NCBI RefSeq assembly: GCF_001436115.1
Contig: NZ_AYZQ01000002.1
Coordinates: forward strand, 343,549-407,548
Length of the DNA stretch: 64,000 bases
Direction of reading: 5' to 3'
DNA from: Lacticaseibacillus brantae DSM 23927
GTDB lineage: Bacteria; Bacillota; Bacilli; Lactobacillales; Lactobacillaceae
Part shown: positions 25,818 to 34,057 of the stretch, in pieces
How the letters are laid out: each line of letters opens with the position of its first letter
Position numbering within the stretch: position 1 is the first letter of the stretch
Made by a program: the position numbers and the translations under genes
Notes under the pieces: model-generated
Database searches by the model: none
Seen by the model: only the letters and a program-made list of their open reading frames with translations
Told to the model about the DNA's origin: nothing

Positions 25818-26741
25818 ATGCAGTCACAAATGAACTATTACGCCTTTAACCGTGATCAATGGCGGCAATTTCATACTCATGATTTTGCCAGCGTCACGAC
25901 TGATGAACTTGAGCAATTGCGCTCCCTGAATGATGAAGTTAGCATGGATGATGTGGTGACAATCTATTCGCCACTGAGGCATTTAATTCACATTCGCTAC
26001 CGCGACTACCAGGCTGCCACCGCGAATCAAAGTGAATTTCTCGGGATTGCTAATAAAGTGCGGCCTTTTATCATTGGCATCGCGGGGTCGGTGGCCGTTG
26101 GCAAAAGTACGACGGCTCGACTCTTGCAGTTGTTGCTCAGCCGCGCTTATCCTGATAAGAAGGTCCAACAAATTACGACTGATGGGTTCTTGTATCCCAA
26201 TGCTGAACTCGAGCGGCGCGGGATTTTGGATAAAAAGGGCTTCCCTGAAAGCTATGACATGCCAAAGTTGATTGACTTCTTGGATGCCGTCAAAAATGCA
26301 AATGGAGTTGTGAAAGCACCACGTTATTCGCATCAAGTCTACGATGTGTTAGCGGGCGAATATGATGAGATTGATCACCCTGATATTTTGATTGTTGAAG
26401 GGATTAATGTCTTACAACTGCCTACCGGCCAATCTATTTATGCCAGTGATTATTTTGACTTTTCAATCTACGTTGACGCTAATCCGGAACTGATTGAGCA
26501 TTGGTACTTGGAACGTTTCGGCCTGTTACTAGACACGGCATTTACCGACCCGACCAATTATTATTATCCCTATGCCACGGGCGATCGTGACCAGGCGTTT
26601 GCCTTGGCCAAGGACGTATGGCGGACGATTAATTTAAAGAATTTGGAAGAGTATATTCTGCCGACTCGGGAACGGGCGGATGTGATTTTGCATAAAATTA
26701 AACATCATCAGATTGACCGCGTCTATCTAAGAAAGTTCTGA
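25818..26741 (+). CDS. coaA: Type I pantothenate kinase
   Basis: The 307-residue kinase catalyses the first step of CoA synthesis, phosphorylating pantothenate with ATP. The P-loop GSVAVGKST is at about 90-98, TTDGFLYPN follows, and FDFSIYVDANPELIEHWY is a family block. Length matches bacterial CoaA (about 305-315). An extended -10 (TGGTAAAAT, 25771-25779) lies upstream, and TTGGAGAATAAATT precedes the ATG. Confidence 0.96.
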   Translation: MQSQMNYYAFNRDQWRQFHTHDFASVTTDELEQLRSLNDEVSMDDVVTIYSPLRHLIHIRYRDYQAATANQSEFLGIANKVRPFIIGIAGSVAVGKSTTARLLQLLLSRAYPDKKVQQITTDGFLYPNAELERRGILDKKGFPESYDMPKLIDFLDAVKNANGVVKAPRYSHQVYDVLAGEYDEIDHPDILIVEGINVLQLPTGQSIYASDYFDFSIYVDANPELIEHWYLERFGLLLDTAFTDPTNYYYPYATGDRDQAFALAKDVWRTINLKNLEEYILPTRERADVILHKIKHHQIDRVYLRKF

Positions 26742-26770
26742 GAAACTTCTGATGTAAGGGCTGACACGGT

Positions 26771-26799
26771 TTGACCCTTGGCACAAACTTCCGTATAGT
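26771..26799 (+). promoter_or_regulatory. guaA promoter
   Basis: TTGACC, 17 bp and TATAGT lie 38 bp before the TTG start of guaA. No guanine riboswitch is visible; the leader is too short. Confidence 0.7.
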
Positions 26800-26837
26800 G
26801 TAACGAAAGGATTAGACAAAAAAGGAGTGGCGAAAAC

Positions 26838-28394
26838 TTGGCAAACGTGCAAACGCAAGACTTTGATAAGATCATCGTGCTCGATTATGGTAGTCAATAT
26901 AACCAATTGATTACCCGGCGCATTCGCGAGTTTGGAATTTATTCTGAACTCAAGCCCCACACAATCACAGCCGAAGAAATCAAAGCAATCGCCCCTAAGG
27001 GAATTATTTTCTCTGGTGGGCCTAACAGTGTGTATGACGACGGTGCTTTTGGTGTGGACCCTGAAATCTTCAATTTAGGGATTCCCATCCTCGGTGTGTG
27101 TTACGGCATGCAACTGATGGCGCAAGTTCTGGATGGCGGGGTCGTTGAACCAGCCGATAACCGTGAATATGGTAAGGCTGATATCGATGTATATGATCGC
27201 GACGCCAAATTGTTCAAGGATTTGCCACAAGAACAGACTGTTTGGATGAGCCATGGTGACTTAGTCCGCGAAGTGCCTAATGGCTTCCGGGCCACCGCAA
27301 CGAGCCCTAACTGCCCAATTGCAGCCATGGATGATGACGACCGGAAGTTCTACGGCGTCCAATTCCATGCTGAAGTTCAACATACCCAATATGGTCACGA
27401 AATCTTGCGTCACTTTGCCTTTGACGTCTGTGACGCCCAAGCAAACTGGAGCATGGACGATTTCATCGACACCCAAATCGAAGCCATCCGCAAGCAAGTG
27501 GGCGACAAGCGCGTCTTACTTGGTTTATCCGGTGGGGTTGATTCCAGTGTTGTTGGTGTCTTATTACATAAGGCCATTGGCGACCAATTGACCAGCATCT
27601 TCGTTGACCACGGCTTGCTGCGGAAGAACGAAGCTGACCAAGTCATGGACAGCCTTGAAGGCAAGTTCGGCTTAAATATCATTAAGGTGGACGCTCAAGA
27701 CCGTTTCTTGAGCAAATTAAAAGGCGTCACCGATCCAGAGCAAAAGCGGAAGATTATCGGGAAAGAATTCATCGAAGTCTTTAATGATGAAGCCGCTAAG
27801 CTTGATGGCATCGACTTCTTGGCCCAAGGGACCTTGTACACCGATGTCGTTGAAAGTGGGACCGATACTGCGCAAACCATCAAGTCTCACCATAACGTCG
27901 GCGGTCTGCCAGAAGACCTCAAGTTCCAACTGATTGAACCTTTGAACAAGTTGTTCAAGGATGAAGTCCGGGAGCTCGGCGAAAAGATGGGTATGCCACA
28001 TGACCTCGTTTGGCGCCAACCATTCCCAGGCCCAGGCCTTGGGATTCGCGTAATCGGCGAAGTCACCGAAGATAAGCTTGAAATCGTCCGCGATTCCGAC
28101 CTCATTCTTCGCGAGGAAATCGCTAAAGCGGGCCTCGATAACGACATCTGGCAATACTTCACCGTCTTGCCAGGCTTCAAGTCCGTTGGGGTCATGGGTG
28201 ACGGTCGGACCTACGACTACACCATTGCCATTCGTGCGATTACTTCAATCGACGGCATGACCGCAGACTTTGCCCGCATCGATTGGGAAATCTTGCAAAA
28301 GATCTCCGTCCGAATCGTCAACGAAGTCGGGCACATCAACCGCGTCGTGTACGATATCACGAGTAAGCCACCTGCAACCATTGAGTGGGAATAA
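26838..28394 (+). CDS. guaA: GMP synthase (glutamine-hydrolysing)
   Basis: The 518-residue enzyme converts XMP to GMP using glutamine. The N-terminal class I amidotransferase has the nucleophile Cys88 in GVCYGMQL and HAEVQHT. The ATP pyrophosphatase has GLSGGVDSS, and the C-terminal dimerisation domain ends KPPATIEWE. The start is TTG, 10 nt after AAAGGAGTGG. The 3' end of guaA is a known insertion site for genomic islands, and an atypical cassette does follow here. Confidence 0.97.
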   Translation: MANVQTQDFDKIIVLDYGSQYNQLITRRIREFGIYSELKPHTITAEEIKAIAPKGIIFSGGPNSVYDDGAFGVDPEIFNLGIPILGVCYGMQLMAQVLDGGVVEPADNREYGKADIDVYDRDAKLFKDLPQEQTVWMSHGDLVREVPNGFRATATSPNCPIAAMDDDDRKFYGVQFHAEVQHTQYGHEILRHFAFDVCDAQANWSMDDFIDTQIEAIRKQVGDKRVLLGLSGGVDSSVVGVLLHKAIGDQLTSIFVDHGLLRKNEADQVMDSLEGKFGLNIIKVDAQDRFLSKLKGVTDPEQKRKIIGKEFIEVFNDEAAKLDGIDFLAQGTLYTDVVESGTDTAQTIKSHHNVGGLPEDLKFQLIEPLNKLFKDEVRELGEKMGMPHDLVWRQPFPGPGLGIRVIGEVTEDKLEIVRDSDLILREEIAKAGLDNDIWQYFTVLPGFKSVGVMGDGRTYDYTIAIRAITSIDGMTADFARIDWEILQKISVRIVNEVGHINRVVYDITSKPPATIEWE

Positions 28395-28485
28395 TTAAGT
28401 GAGTTAAGTTGGAGTCAGAAGGTTGACTTAATTCTAATTGATACAAAGAAAATATGATTGATAAGGAGCGTTATGCTTCTTCCTA

Positions 28486-28537
28486 AAATCCCCCAAGTAT
28501 TGGACTTGAACTTGTCTAAATTTGGCGGGATTTTTTT
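28486..28537 (+). terminator. Terminator of guaA
   Basis: AAATCCCCCAA pairs with TTTGGCGGGATTT (one bulged C) around a 25-nt loop, followed by seven T residues. An 8-bp inverted repeat, AATTAAGT/ACTTAATT, lies just after the guaA stop (28393-28433). Confidence 0.7.
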
Positions 28538-28615
28538 GTTGAGACAGGGATCAACTAACATAGTACAATTAAATAGCAGGAATCAATATAAATTGGAATT
28601 TTGGGGATGGGTTAG

Positions 28616-29563
28616 ATGAAGGCAAAAGTGATTAGTTTTATAAATATGAAAGGTGGCGTTGGTAAGACGACGCTAAGCATCGGAATCGCAGATTATCTGA
28701 GCAACGATTTAGACAAAAAAACTTTGTTCATTGATATGGATCCGCAATTTAATGGAACGCAGGCAATGTTTGACTTTTTCAAAAAAGATGAAACAGCAAA
28801 AATTATACAAAAAAATTCAAGTAGAAAAGGGGGAAAAAGGATTACTCTAGACGAAGCTAAGAAGGCTATACTCGATTCGGAGCATAATTATTATAATGAT
28901 AAGGTTAAAGTTGAACACAAAACAGTGTATAAGTTATTTACGCCTCAAGTCGAATTAGGGCAGGCGTATACGAGCCCCAATACTGAGGGACTAATTACAA
29001 AATTAACAGATAACCTTGATATAATTGCTGGTGACTTAAATCTGGTCCTTGTCAACAGAAGTAGCGATTATTCACTTGTAAAACGTCTGCAGAACTTTCT
29101 GCTAGATAATGATAATGCGCTCGATTACGACTATATAATTATTGATTGCCCGCCAACGTTGACAACATACACTGACGGGGCTCTTTTGGCATCTGATTAT
29201 TACGTTATTCCTAACAGAATAGATCGCTATTCAATCAATGGGATTGATTCTTTGGAGGAAGCAATCGGTAATTTAGTGAGACAAGAAAGACTGAAGCTAA
29301 GAAATTTGGGTATTATTTACACAATGGTTCAAACCGACCTTCCAAAGAGGTATGAGGCGATTAAAGTGAATTTCGAATCTAAAAAGGTTGTTAATGCTAT
29401 GGACGTGTTCACTGCAGAGATGCACTATTATAGCGATATTCAAGTTGGCAAAACGGGGGGGACCTTGCCCTCCCGATATCAAAGATCAAAAGAAGATATT
29501 GAAGCTATCGCAATTGAATTACTACAAAGAATACAGTCGATAGAGGAATCTGAAAATGAATGA
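28616..29563 (+). CDS. ParA/Soj-type P-loop ATPase, head of an atypical three-gene cassette
   Basis: The 315-residue protein has the deviant Walker A KGGVGKTT (12-19) of the ParA/MinD class with its signature Lys, FIDMDPQFNGT as A' (about 38-48), and Walker B YIIIDCPPTL (about 173-182). It differs from chromosomal Soj by an insert of about 50 residues rich in Lys (about 55-105). Codon use is AT-rich (AGA, ATA, TTA), unlike neighbours. The next gene overlaps it by 8 bp. No parS-like repeat or ParB was recognised, so it may serve something other than plasmid partition. Confidence 0.85.
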   Translation: MKAKVISFINMKGGVGKTTLSIGIADYLSNDLDKKTLFIDMDPQFNGTQAMFDFFKKDETAKIIQKNSSRKGGKRITLDEAKKAILDSEHNYYNDKVKVEHKTVYKLFTPQVELGQAYTSPNTEGLITKLTDNLDIIAGDLNLVLVNRSSDYSLVKRLQNFLLDNDNALDYDYIIIDCPPTLTTYTDGALLASDYYVIPNRIDRYSINGIDSLEEAIGNLVRQERLKLRNLGIIYTMVQTDLPKRYEAIKVNFESKKVVNAMDVFTAEMHYYSDIQVGKTGGTLPSRYQRSKEDIEAIAIELLQRIQSIEESENE

Positions 29564-29903
29564 AAAAATTATAATTATAAGAAATGATCTTAAGAACAAA
29601 ACCGTTCCAGATTATAAAATTTCGGGAGTCATCGTTGCTGTGCTTTTGTCGAAGGAGATATTTCCACATAACTCTGATTTAGTTCCAGCACTTAGCCAAA
29701 TCTTTTCCCTTCAGTTCAAAGAATACGTTTTGAAATCAAGAACATTGACAATGGCGCGGACACTTCGCGCTTTTGATAACTTAAATGTTGAGGGGAAATT
29801 CCAAATTAAAAATAATTTATTTCTACTGTGCTCGGACATTATAGATGAACGATTTAACAACACAGATGAATACTGGAACAAGGCAAAATATGTCAGAATT
29901 TGA
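29556..29903 (+). CDS. Small unknown protein, second gene of the ParA cassette
   Basis: The 115-residue, mostly helical, basic protein begins MNEKIIIIRNDLKNKTVPDY and contains LKSRTLTMARTLRAFDNLNVEGKF. I recognise no family. Its position directly after a ParA ATPase and the 8-bp overlap suggest a partner or DNA-binding ParB analogue, but no helix-turn-helix is evident. It overlaps the next gene by 14 bp. Confidence 0.65.
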   Translation: MNEKIIIIRNDLKNKTVPDYKISGVIVAVLLSKEIFPHNSDLVPALSQIFSLQFKEYVLKSRTLTMARTLRAFDNLNVEGKFQIKNNLFLLCSDIIDERFNNTDEYWNKAKYVRI

Positions 29904-30525
29904 AGGCTTAATGTTTTTGAAGCAGGAACTTAATAGATTTCGAGAACTATTTGAAAGTTCCTGTACCTTTACTGTTGCCTCTTTTGATGGAGATTTTGCT
30001 GCCTATGCCGGAAAGCGCATTATGTTTTTTAAGATTTTAAGTAATAAAAAATTTGCAGAAAGTGAATCCGTTCATGCTTTTTCAGAGTTGATGGCGTGTA
30101 TTAAATACCTAATGATTCAAGATTATCGAGGACTTATTCTGAATGAACGCTCCTTTCTTGAATCTTGTTTACAGATTATTAACCTGCCAGAGCACGGGTT
30201 ATCTACAGCAAAGATGTTTGAGCATGATAGCCTAAAAACGGTTAATGTAGACAGATTGAAACAAATTTATCATGAGACGAGTGAAACTGTTCATCATGAT
30301 AAAGGAAATTTAGCTGCGACTTTACAAACAATGTTGCTACCAAGTACAGAATTAGACAAACCGAAAAGATTAAAAAAAGAATCAGAATTGAAGTGGCTAA
30401 TTGATATCCTGATTTCGGTCATTTTAGACCAGTATTCTGATCAGATATCCTCTGTTTTTTTTGTTCAAAAGCCTGAACTTAGATTTGTTATTGGAGATGT
30501 ATTCTATAGTCGATATTTTAGTTAG
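29890..30525 (+). CDS. Unknown helical protein, possibly HEPN-like, third gene of the ParA cassette
   Basis: The 211-residue protein is predicted mainly helical. NERSFLESCLQIINL (about 85-99) followed by YHETSETVHHD (about 127-137) resembles the Arg...Ser-x-x-Val-His pattern of some four-helix HEPN-like domains found in conflict systems; this is a weak inference. The ATG at 29890 (AAGG 7 nt upstream) is preferred over one at 29845 that has no ribosome site. AT-rich codon use matches the two genes before it. Confidence 0.6.
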   Translation: MSEFEGLMFLKQELNRFRELFESSCTFTVASFDGDFAAYAGKRIMFFKILSNKKFAESESVHAFSELMACIKYLMIQDYRGLILNERSFLESCLQIINLPEHGLSTAKMFEHDSLKTVNVDRLKQIYHETSETVHHDKGNLAATLQTMLLPSTELDKPKRLKKESELKWLIDILISVILDQYSDQISSVFFVQKPELRFVIGDVFYSRYFS

Positions 30526-30952
30526 AAAGTCAAAATCTTTGGGTTCCTCCAGGCCAATATAGTTGATAATTTAGTGTTACTAGCTTGTACATACATGAAA
30601 ACGAGCTTTAACCACATGCAATAACCGAGTGGATACAAATATCTGATTGAAAAAAGCGTATCAGTTTGTAGTGTCCGATTGAATTGAACTGTTAAAAATT
30701 AAATTATGTGAGTTCTTGTAGAACAAGTTTTCAGCGACATTTTACGCATTTTTCGACTATATCGCGAATATTATTAGTATCATGACGCTAGTGGAAATCT
30801 TTGGTTGCCGAACGAATATTTTTTTGATTTTTTTTAATTGACGTTATCGTGCTGTCCGTGGAGAATTTAGCAACGAAGTCTCATGCTCTTTCAGCCAGCA
30901 AAATTTTTTGCGCAAAGAAATATTAAACATGATTGAGTCTCATCTTGGTCAT
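30526..30952 (+). other. AT-rich non-coding tail of the ParA cassette
   Basis: This stretch of about 430 bp has no ORF with a ribosome site on either strand. It contains poly-T runs (TTTTTTTGATTTTTTTT near 30820) and a small inverted repeat CTTGT-AGA-ACAAG near 30715. I see no transposase, integrase or tRNA remnant. Composition matches the cassette, so it is probably imported with it or is a decayed remainder. Confidence 0.4.
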
Positions 30953-31005
30953 CACAAAAAGGCCACCCTTCACTGATAAATCGTTGTTAGGGTGGCCTTT
31001 TTGTG
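30953..31005. terminator. Strong bidirectional terminator
   Basis: CACAAAAAGGCCACCCT pairs with AGGGTGGCCTTTTTGTG. It ends gap on the minus strand and bounds the AT-rich island on the plus strand. Confidence 0.92.
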
Positions 31006-31043
31006 CGCTTAGGTGCAATCATTCCGCATGACTGTTAGGAAAA

Positions 31044-32072
31044 TCAGTTTAATTCCGCAAACTTTTGTAATGTCCGAATCATCTGGCAGGTGAAACCATA
31101 CTCGTTGTCGTACCAAGCAACGGTTTTGATGAGTTGGGTGTCGCCGGCCGTCACCACTTCGGTTTGGGTCGGATCAAAGACTGAGCCGAATGTGGTGTTG
31201 ATAATGTCAGAGGAGACAATGTTGTCTTCATTCCAGCCGAAACTTTCGCTGTCTCGGGTATATGGCTTGATGTGGGCGTTAATGTCTTCAGCGGTAAGAT
31301 TGTTGGTCTTCAAGACGGTGACCAATTCAGTTAGCGATCCATCGGCTACAGGGACGCGTTGGGCGTGGCCTTGCAAACGACCATTCAAGTTTGGCAGCAC
31401 GAGACCAATAGCTTTTGCGGCGCCGGATGAGTGCGGAATGGTATTGGTTGCCGCAGAGCGAGCGGCACGGAGATTGCCCCCACGGACCGGGCCATCCAGC
31501 AACATTTGGGTGCTGGTGTAGGCGTGCACGGTGGTCATAGTGCCGGCGATAACGCCAAATTCGCGGTCAAGGGCATCGGCCATTGGGGCCAAGCAGTTGG
31601 TTGTGCAGGAACCAGCCGAAACAATTTTATCCGCGGACGTTAGGATATTGTCGTTGACGTTATAAACGATGGTTTTCACGTCATTGCCGGCTGGTGCGGA
31701 AATTAACACACGCTTTACACCAGCGTCGAGGTGCGCGTGGGCTTTGCTTGATGAGGCGTAAAAGCCGGTACATTCCAGCACGAAATCAACCTGATCATTC
31801 TTGACCCACGGAATTTTCGCTGCGTCTGGTTCCGCATAGACATGATACGTTTTGCCGTCGACGACAATGGCGTCTTCAGTCGCGCTGACTTCGGCGTCCA
31901 GTGTGCCATGAGCGCTATCGTACTTGAGGAGCTGCGCGAGCATGGCGGGCGAGGTGAGGTCATTGATGGCCACTACTTCAATGCTTGCGGCGGCCTGATT
32001 CAGCTGCAAAATGCGGCGAAAAGCTAAGCGACCAATCCGTCCGAATCCATTGATACCAATTTTAACTGTCAT
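31044..32072 (-). CDS. gap: Glyceraldehyde-3-phosphate dehydrogenase, stand-alone copy
   Basis: The 342-residue NAD-dependent enzyme has a Rossmann start [10 protein letters not shown] (6-15), Asp38 in AINDL (NAD preference), catalytic Cys156 in SCTTNC and His183 in [10 protein letters not shown]. It is not in the usual cggR-gap-pgk-tpi-eno cluster, so it may be a second copy. The ATG at 32072 follows AAGGAGGAAGTTCTC. TTACTG-17-CATACT is a candidate promoter. It is divergent from a MmyB-type regulator, with a palindromic operator in the shared gap. Confidence 0.95.
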   Translation of the reverse strand: MTVKIGINGFGRIGRLAFRRILQLNQAAASIEVVAINDLTSPAMLAQLLKYDSAHGTLDAEVSATEDAIVVDGKTYHVYAEPDAAKIPWVKNDQVDFVLECTGFYASSSKAHAHLDAGVKRVLISAPAGNDVKTIVYNVNDNILTSADKIVSAGSCTTNCLAPMADALDREFGVIAGTMTTVHAYTSTQMLLDGPVRGGNLRAARSAATNTIPHSSGAAKAIGLVLPNLNGRLQGHAQRVPVADGSLTELVTVLKTNNLTAEDINAHIKPYTRDSESFGWNEDNIVSSDIINTTFGSVFDPTQTEVVTAGDTQLIKTVAWYDNEYGFTCQMIRTLQKFAELN

Positions 32073-32152
32073 GAGAACTTCCTCCTTATTGTTGTCTTTC
32101 TCTTGAACAGTTATAGTATGCAATGAAGGGACATTCGCAGTAAGAGCGCGAT

Positions 32153-32174
32153 TATCCTAGGATATCTTGTCCTA
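32153..32174. promoter_or_regulatory. Palindromic operator between gap and the MmyB-type regulator
   Basis: ATCCTAGGAT (32154-32163) overlaps a second repeat, TAGGA-N7-TCCTA (32158-32174). The site lies 16-36 bp before the regulator start, which suggests autoregulation. Confidence 0.45.
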
Positions 32175-32189
32175 CCACAGGAGAGCATC

Positions 32190-32990
32190 ATGAATGAAAA
32201 ACCGTTAGGAAACTTTATTGCCTATAAGCGCCGGCACGCTGATTTATCGGGGTATGACGTGCCTGATCGCCGACGCCGCACACCCGGACTCACGCGGGAT
32301 GAGGTCGCTGCCATGGCCCATGTGAGTGTGGATTGGTTGGCACGCATTGAGCAGGGGCGTCCTGGCGTGTCACCATCAGCCGATGCACTACTCGATATCA
32401 CGCGGGCCCTCCATTTTGATAATTCAGAAATTGAGTACGTCTTTAATCTGGTGCAATTGATGCCGCCCGCCCAGCTGCACACTGAAGTCAGTAGTGCCAC
32501 ACTCGCGCTGATTGACGCGCGGGTGCCAGCTCCAGCATTCATAATGGATCACCAATTAACCGTGATGGCGACCAACCAGAGTTTTGAAAAACTGTACGGC
32601 GCCTGGGCTGGTCAAGAGCCGCTCACACGAAACTGGGTTTGGCGGACATTCAACAGCCAATATTTTCGCGACAGTTTGGCTGATTGGACACTGTATGCCC
32701 GGTATGTGGTAGGTGTCTTCCGGAAAATATATAGTGAAAGCCCCGAGGATGAGTTTCTTTTTGCAGTGTATGATGCCGTGAAGACGGACGCAGTTTTCGC
32801 ATCAACTTGGGACAGTTTGCAGGTCTCAGATTTTCAGACGCAACATTTGATGCTGGAGAATCCGACGCTCGGGGACCTTTACCTGATTGAGAATATTCTT
32901 GAAATCCCCGGAACGAACCAGTTTGTTGTTTTCGAAGACCCTGGGGACGCGGACTCCGAGGCCAAATTGAGCCAGTTGAACCAAGCGTGA
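32190..32990 (+). CDS. Helix-turn-helix regulator with MmyB-like ligand-binding domain
   Basis: The 266-residue protein has an N-terminal XRE-type HTH with the family mark RRRTPGLTRDEVAAMAHVSV and WLARIEQGR (about 27-57). A PAS-like MmyB domain follows, with AFIMDHQLTVMATNQSFEKLYG. Such regulators sense lipids or small ligands and often control a divergent oxidoreductase. ACAGGAGAGCATC precedes the ATG. It is divergent from gap and followed 20 bp later by a DsrE-like gene. Confidence 0.88.
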   Translation: MNEKPLGNFIAYKRRHADLSGYDVPDRRRRTPGLTRDEVAAMAHVSVDWLARIEQGRPGVSPSADALLDITRALHFDNSEIEYVFNLVQLMPPAQLHTEVSSATLALIDARVPAPAFIMDHQLTVMATNQSFEKLYGAWAGQEPLTRNWVWRTFNSQYFRDSLADWTLYARYVVGVFRKIYSESPEDEFLFAVYDAVKTDAVFASTWDSLQVSDFQTQHLMLENPTLGDLYLIENILEIPGTNQFVVFEDPGDADSEAKLSQLNQA

Positions 32991-33009
32991 TAAAAAGGGA
33001 GCTGATCTG

Positions 33010-33327
33010 ATGAAAGTCGTTTTTCACGTGGATGAAATGGAAAAGTGGCAAGTGGCCACCGGCAATATCAATAACTTGCTGAAGTTACAACCAGATGCTG
33101 AGATTGTTCTGGTTGCGAACGGCACTGGCATCCAAAGTTACGAATTGAAGCAGGCACGCGCGTTTATCGCGGCTCATCCCAATGTTTCGTTTCATGCTTG
33201 CCAGAATGCGATGAACTCGCATAATCTAACAACGGCGGATTTGCCCGCTGGCGTCGAGGTTGTGCCTGCGGGCGTCTTGGACTTGATTGAGCTGCAGGGA
33301 CAGGGATTTGCGTATATTAAGCCATAA
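33010..33327 (+). CDS. DsrE/DsrF-like small protein
   Basis: The 105-residue alpha/beta protein begins KVVFHVDEMEKWQVATGNI and has VLVANGTGIQ and VEVVPAGVLDLIELQGQGFAYI, typical of the DsrE-like fold. One Cys (FHACQNAM) sits where sulfur-carrier members have theirs. AAAGGGAGCTGATCTG precedes the ATG. It is probably co-transcribed with the MmyB-type regulator and ends in a strong terminator. Confidence 0.8.
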   Translation: MKVVFHVDEMEKWQVATGNINNLLKLQPDAEIVLVANGTGIQSYELKQARAFIAAHPNVSFHACQNAMNSHNLTTADLPAGVEVVPAGVLDLIELQGQGFAYIKP

Positions 33328-33342
33328 TGGATTTCAGTAATC

Positions 33343-33386
33343 AAAAAGCAGGCGCCAACAGCATTTGCCGTTGGCGCCTGCTTTTG
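33343..33386. terminator. Terminator after the DsrE-like gene
   Basis: AAAAGCAGGCGCCAAC pairs with GTTGGCGCCTGCTTTT. Confidence 0.92.
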
Positions 33387-33473
33387 GTTTCTTTCAAATC
33401 AGTGAGGCGTGGAAAGGTCTAGCTTTTAAAAAATAATGTACAAAAATCAATGTTATGTTACGATAATTATTGT

Positions 33474-33497
33474 GAAAAGATTGGGAAGAATCTTTTC
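33474..33497 (+). other. Inverted repeat in the leader of the small membrane protein gene
   Basis: GAAAAGATT and AATCTTTTC are separated by 6 bp, about 40 bp before the ribosome site. It could be a 5' stabilising hairpin or an operator. Confidence 0.35.
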
Positions 33498-33534
33498 GCA
33501 AGCTATTTAATCAATAATTCTTGGAGGAGTTATG

Positions 33535-33909
33535 ATGAAGAGTAAAACGCTTGCATTAACCAATGGGATTGTCGGCCTCGCCGGCGGTATCTTGATGCTT
33601 TTTGGGCCTTTCTTTAGCACTGGCGCGGCACTTTCTGACGTTGCCAGTTCAACAGGCGCTAGTCAGACAACAGGATTAGCAGCTTTTCTGACAATCGTTA
33701 AAATTGCTATCCTGGTTCTTGGGATTGTCGGTGCTGTCTATTACCGCGGTACTGACTTTACTGGAACAGCCCCACACGTGTTACTGATTGTCGGTGGCGC
33801 GGTTGCCTTAGTGCCTTTCTTAGGCTGGGCCGGTGGTATTGTTGCAATCGTGGGTGGCGCATTATACTTGGCAAAGTTAAAGAACTTTAAGGCTGATCAA
33901 GCTGCCTAA
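33535..33909 (+). CDS. Small four-helix membrane protein, function unknown
   Basis: The 124-residue protein has hydrophobic segments at about 8-25, 47-65, 78-95 and 97-113, with small residues (GIVGLAGGILMLF; GGAVALVPFLGWAGGIVAIVGGALYL). It ends AKLKNFKADQAA. Two adjacent ATGs (33532 and 33535) follow TTGGAGGAGTT; the second has the better spacing of 7 nt. The family resembles small Gram-positive membrane proteins of unknown function. It is monocistronic with its own terminator. Confidence 0.75.
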   Translation: MKSKTLALTNGIVGLAGGILMLFGPFFSTGAALSDVASSTGASQTTGLAAFLTIVKIAILVLGIVGAVYYRGTDFTGTAPHVLLIVGGAVALVPFLGWAGGIVAIVGGALYLAKLKNFKADQAA

Positions 33910-33952
33910 CTTCAGTTCTTTTTAGATTCATGCTCTTATACTTTTATTCAGT

Positions 33953-33978
33953 CTCAGGCCTTGCCTGAGGCTTTTTTT
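33953..33978 (+). terminator. Terminator of the small membrane protein gene
   Basis: CTCAGGC-CTT-GCCTGAG is followed by GC and seven T residues. Confidence 0.88.
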
Positions 33979-33997
33979 GTGCGGCGGAATTCTATCT

Positions 33998-34029
33998 AGT
34001 CATAATATGACTGCAAATGTCGCTATACT
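33998..34029 (+). promoter_or_regulatory. Promoter of WYL regulator 1 with a shared 13-bp palindrome
   Basis: The palindrome GTCATAATATGAC (33999-34011) stands where the -35 box should be. The -10 box TATACT (34024-34029) begins 25 bp after the palindrome's first base. The same palindrome (reverse-complement reading) and the same 25-bp offset occur before the third C39-like gene (42735). The lack of a -35 box suggests an activator site. Confidence 0.7.
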
Positions 34030-34057
34030 AGCCATGCATTTAAATGGAGGTGGCGAC

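Noticed and set aside
28580..30525. The ParA cassette as a resident plasmid or prophage partition module
   Set aside because: There is no replication, integrase or phage gene nearby and no iteron-like repeat.
28360..30660. Attachment-site duplication of the guaA 3' end flanking the ParA cassette
   Set aside because: Only a short partial match (GAGTGG-ATA near 30630) to the guaA end was found, and no integrase or excision gene is present.
30526..30952. Decayed insertion sequence in the AT-rich gap
   Set aside because: No terminal inverted repeats or transposase fragments could be found in any frame.
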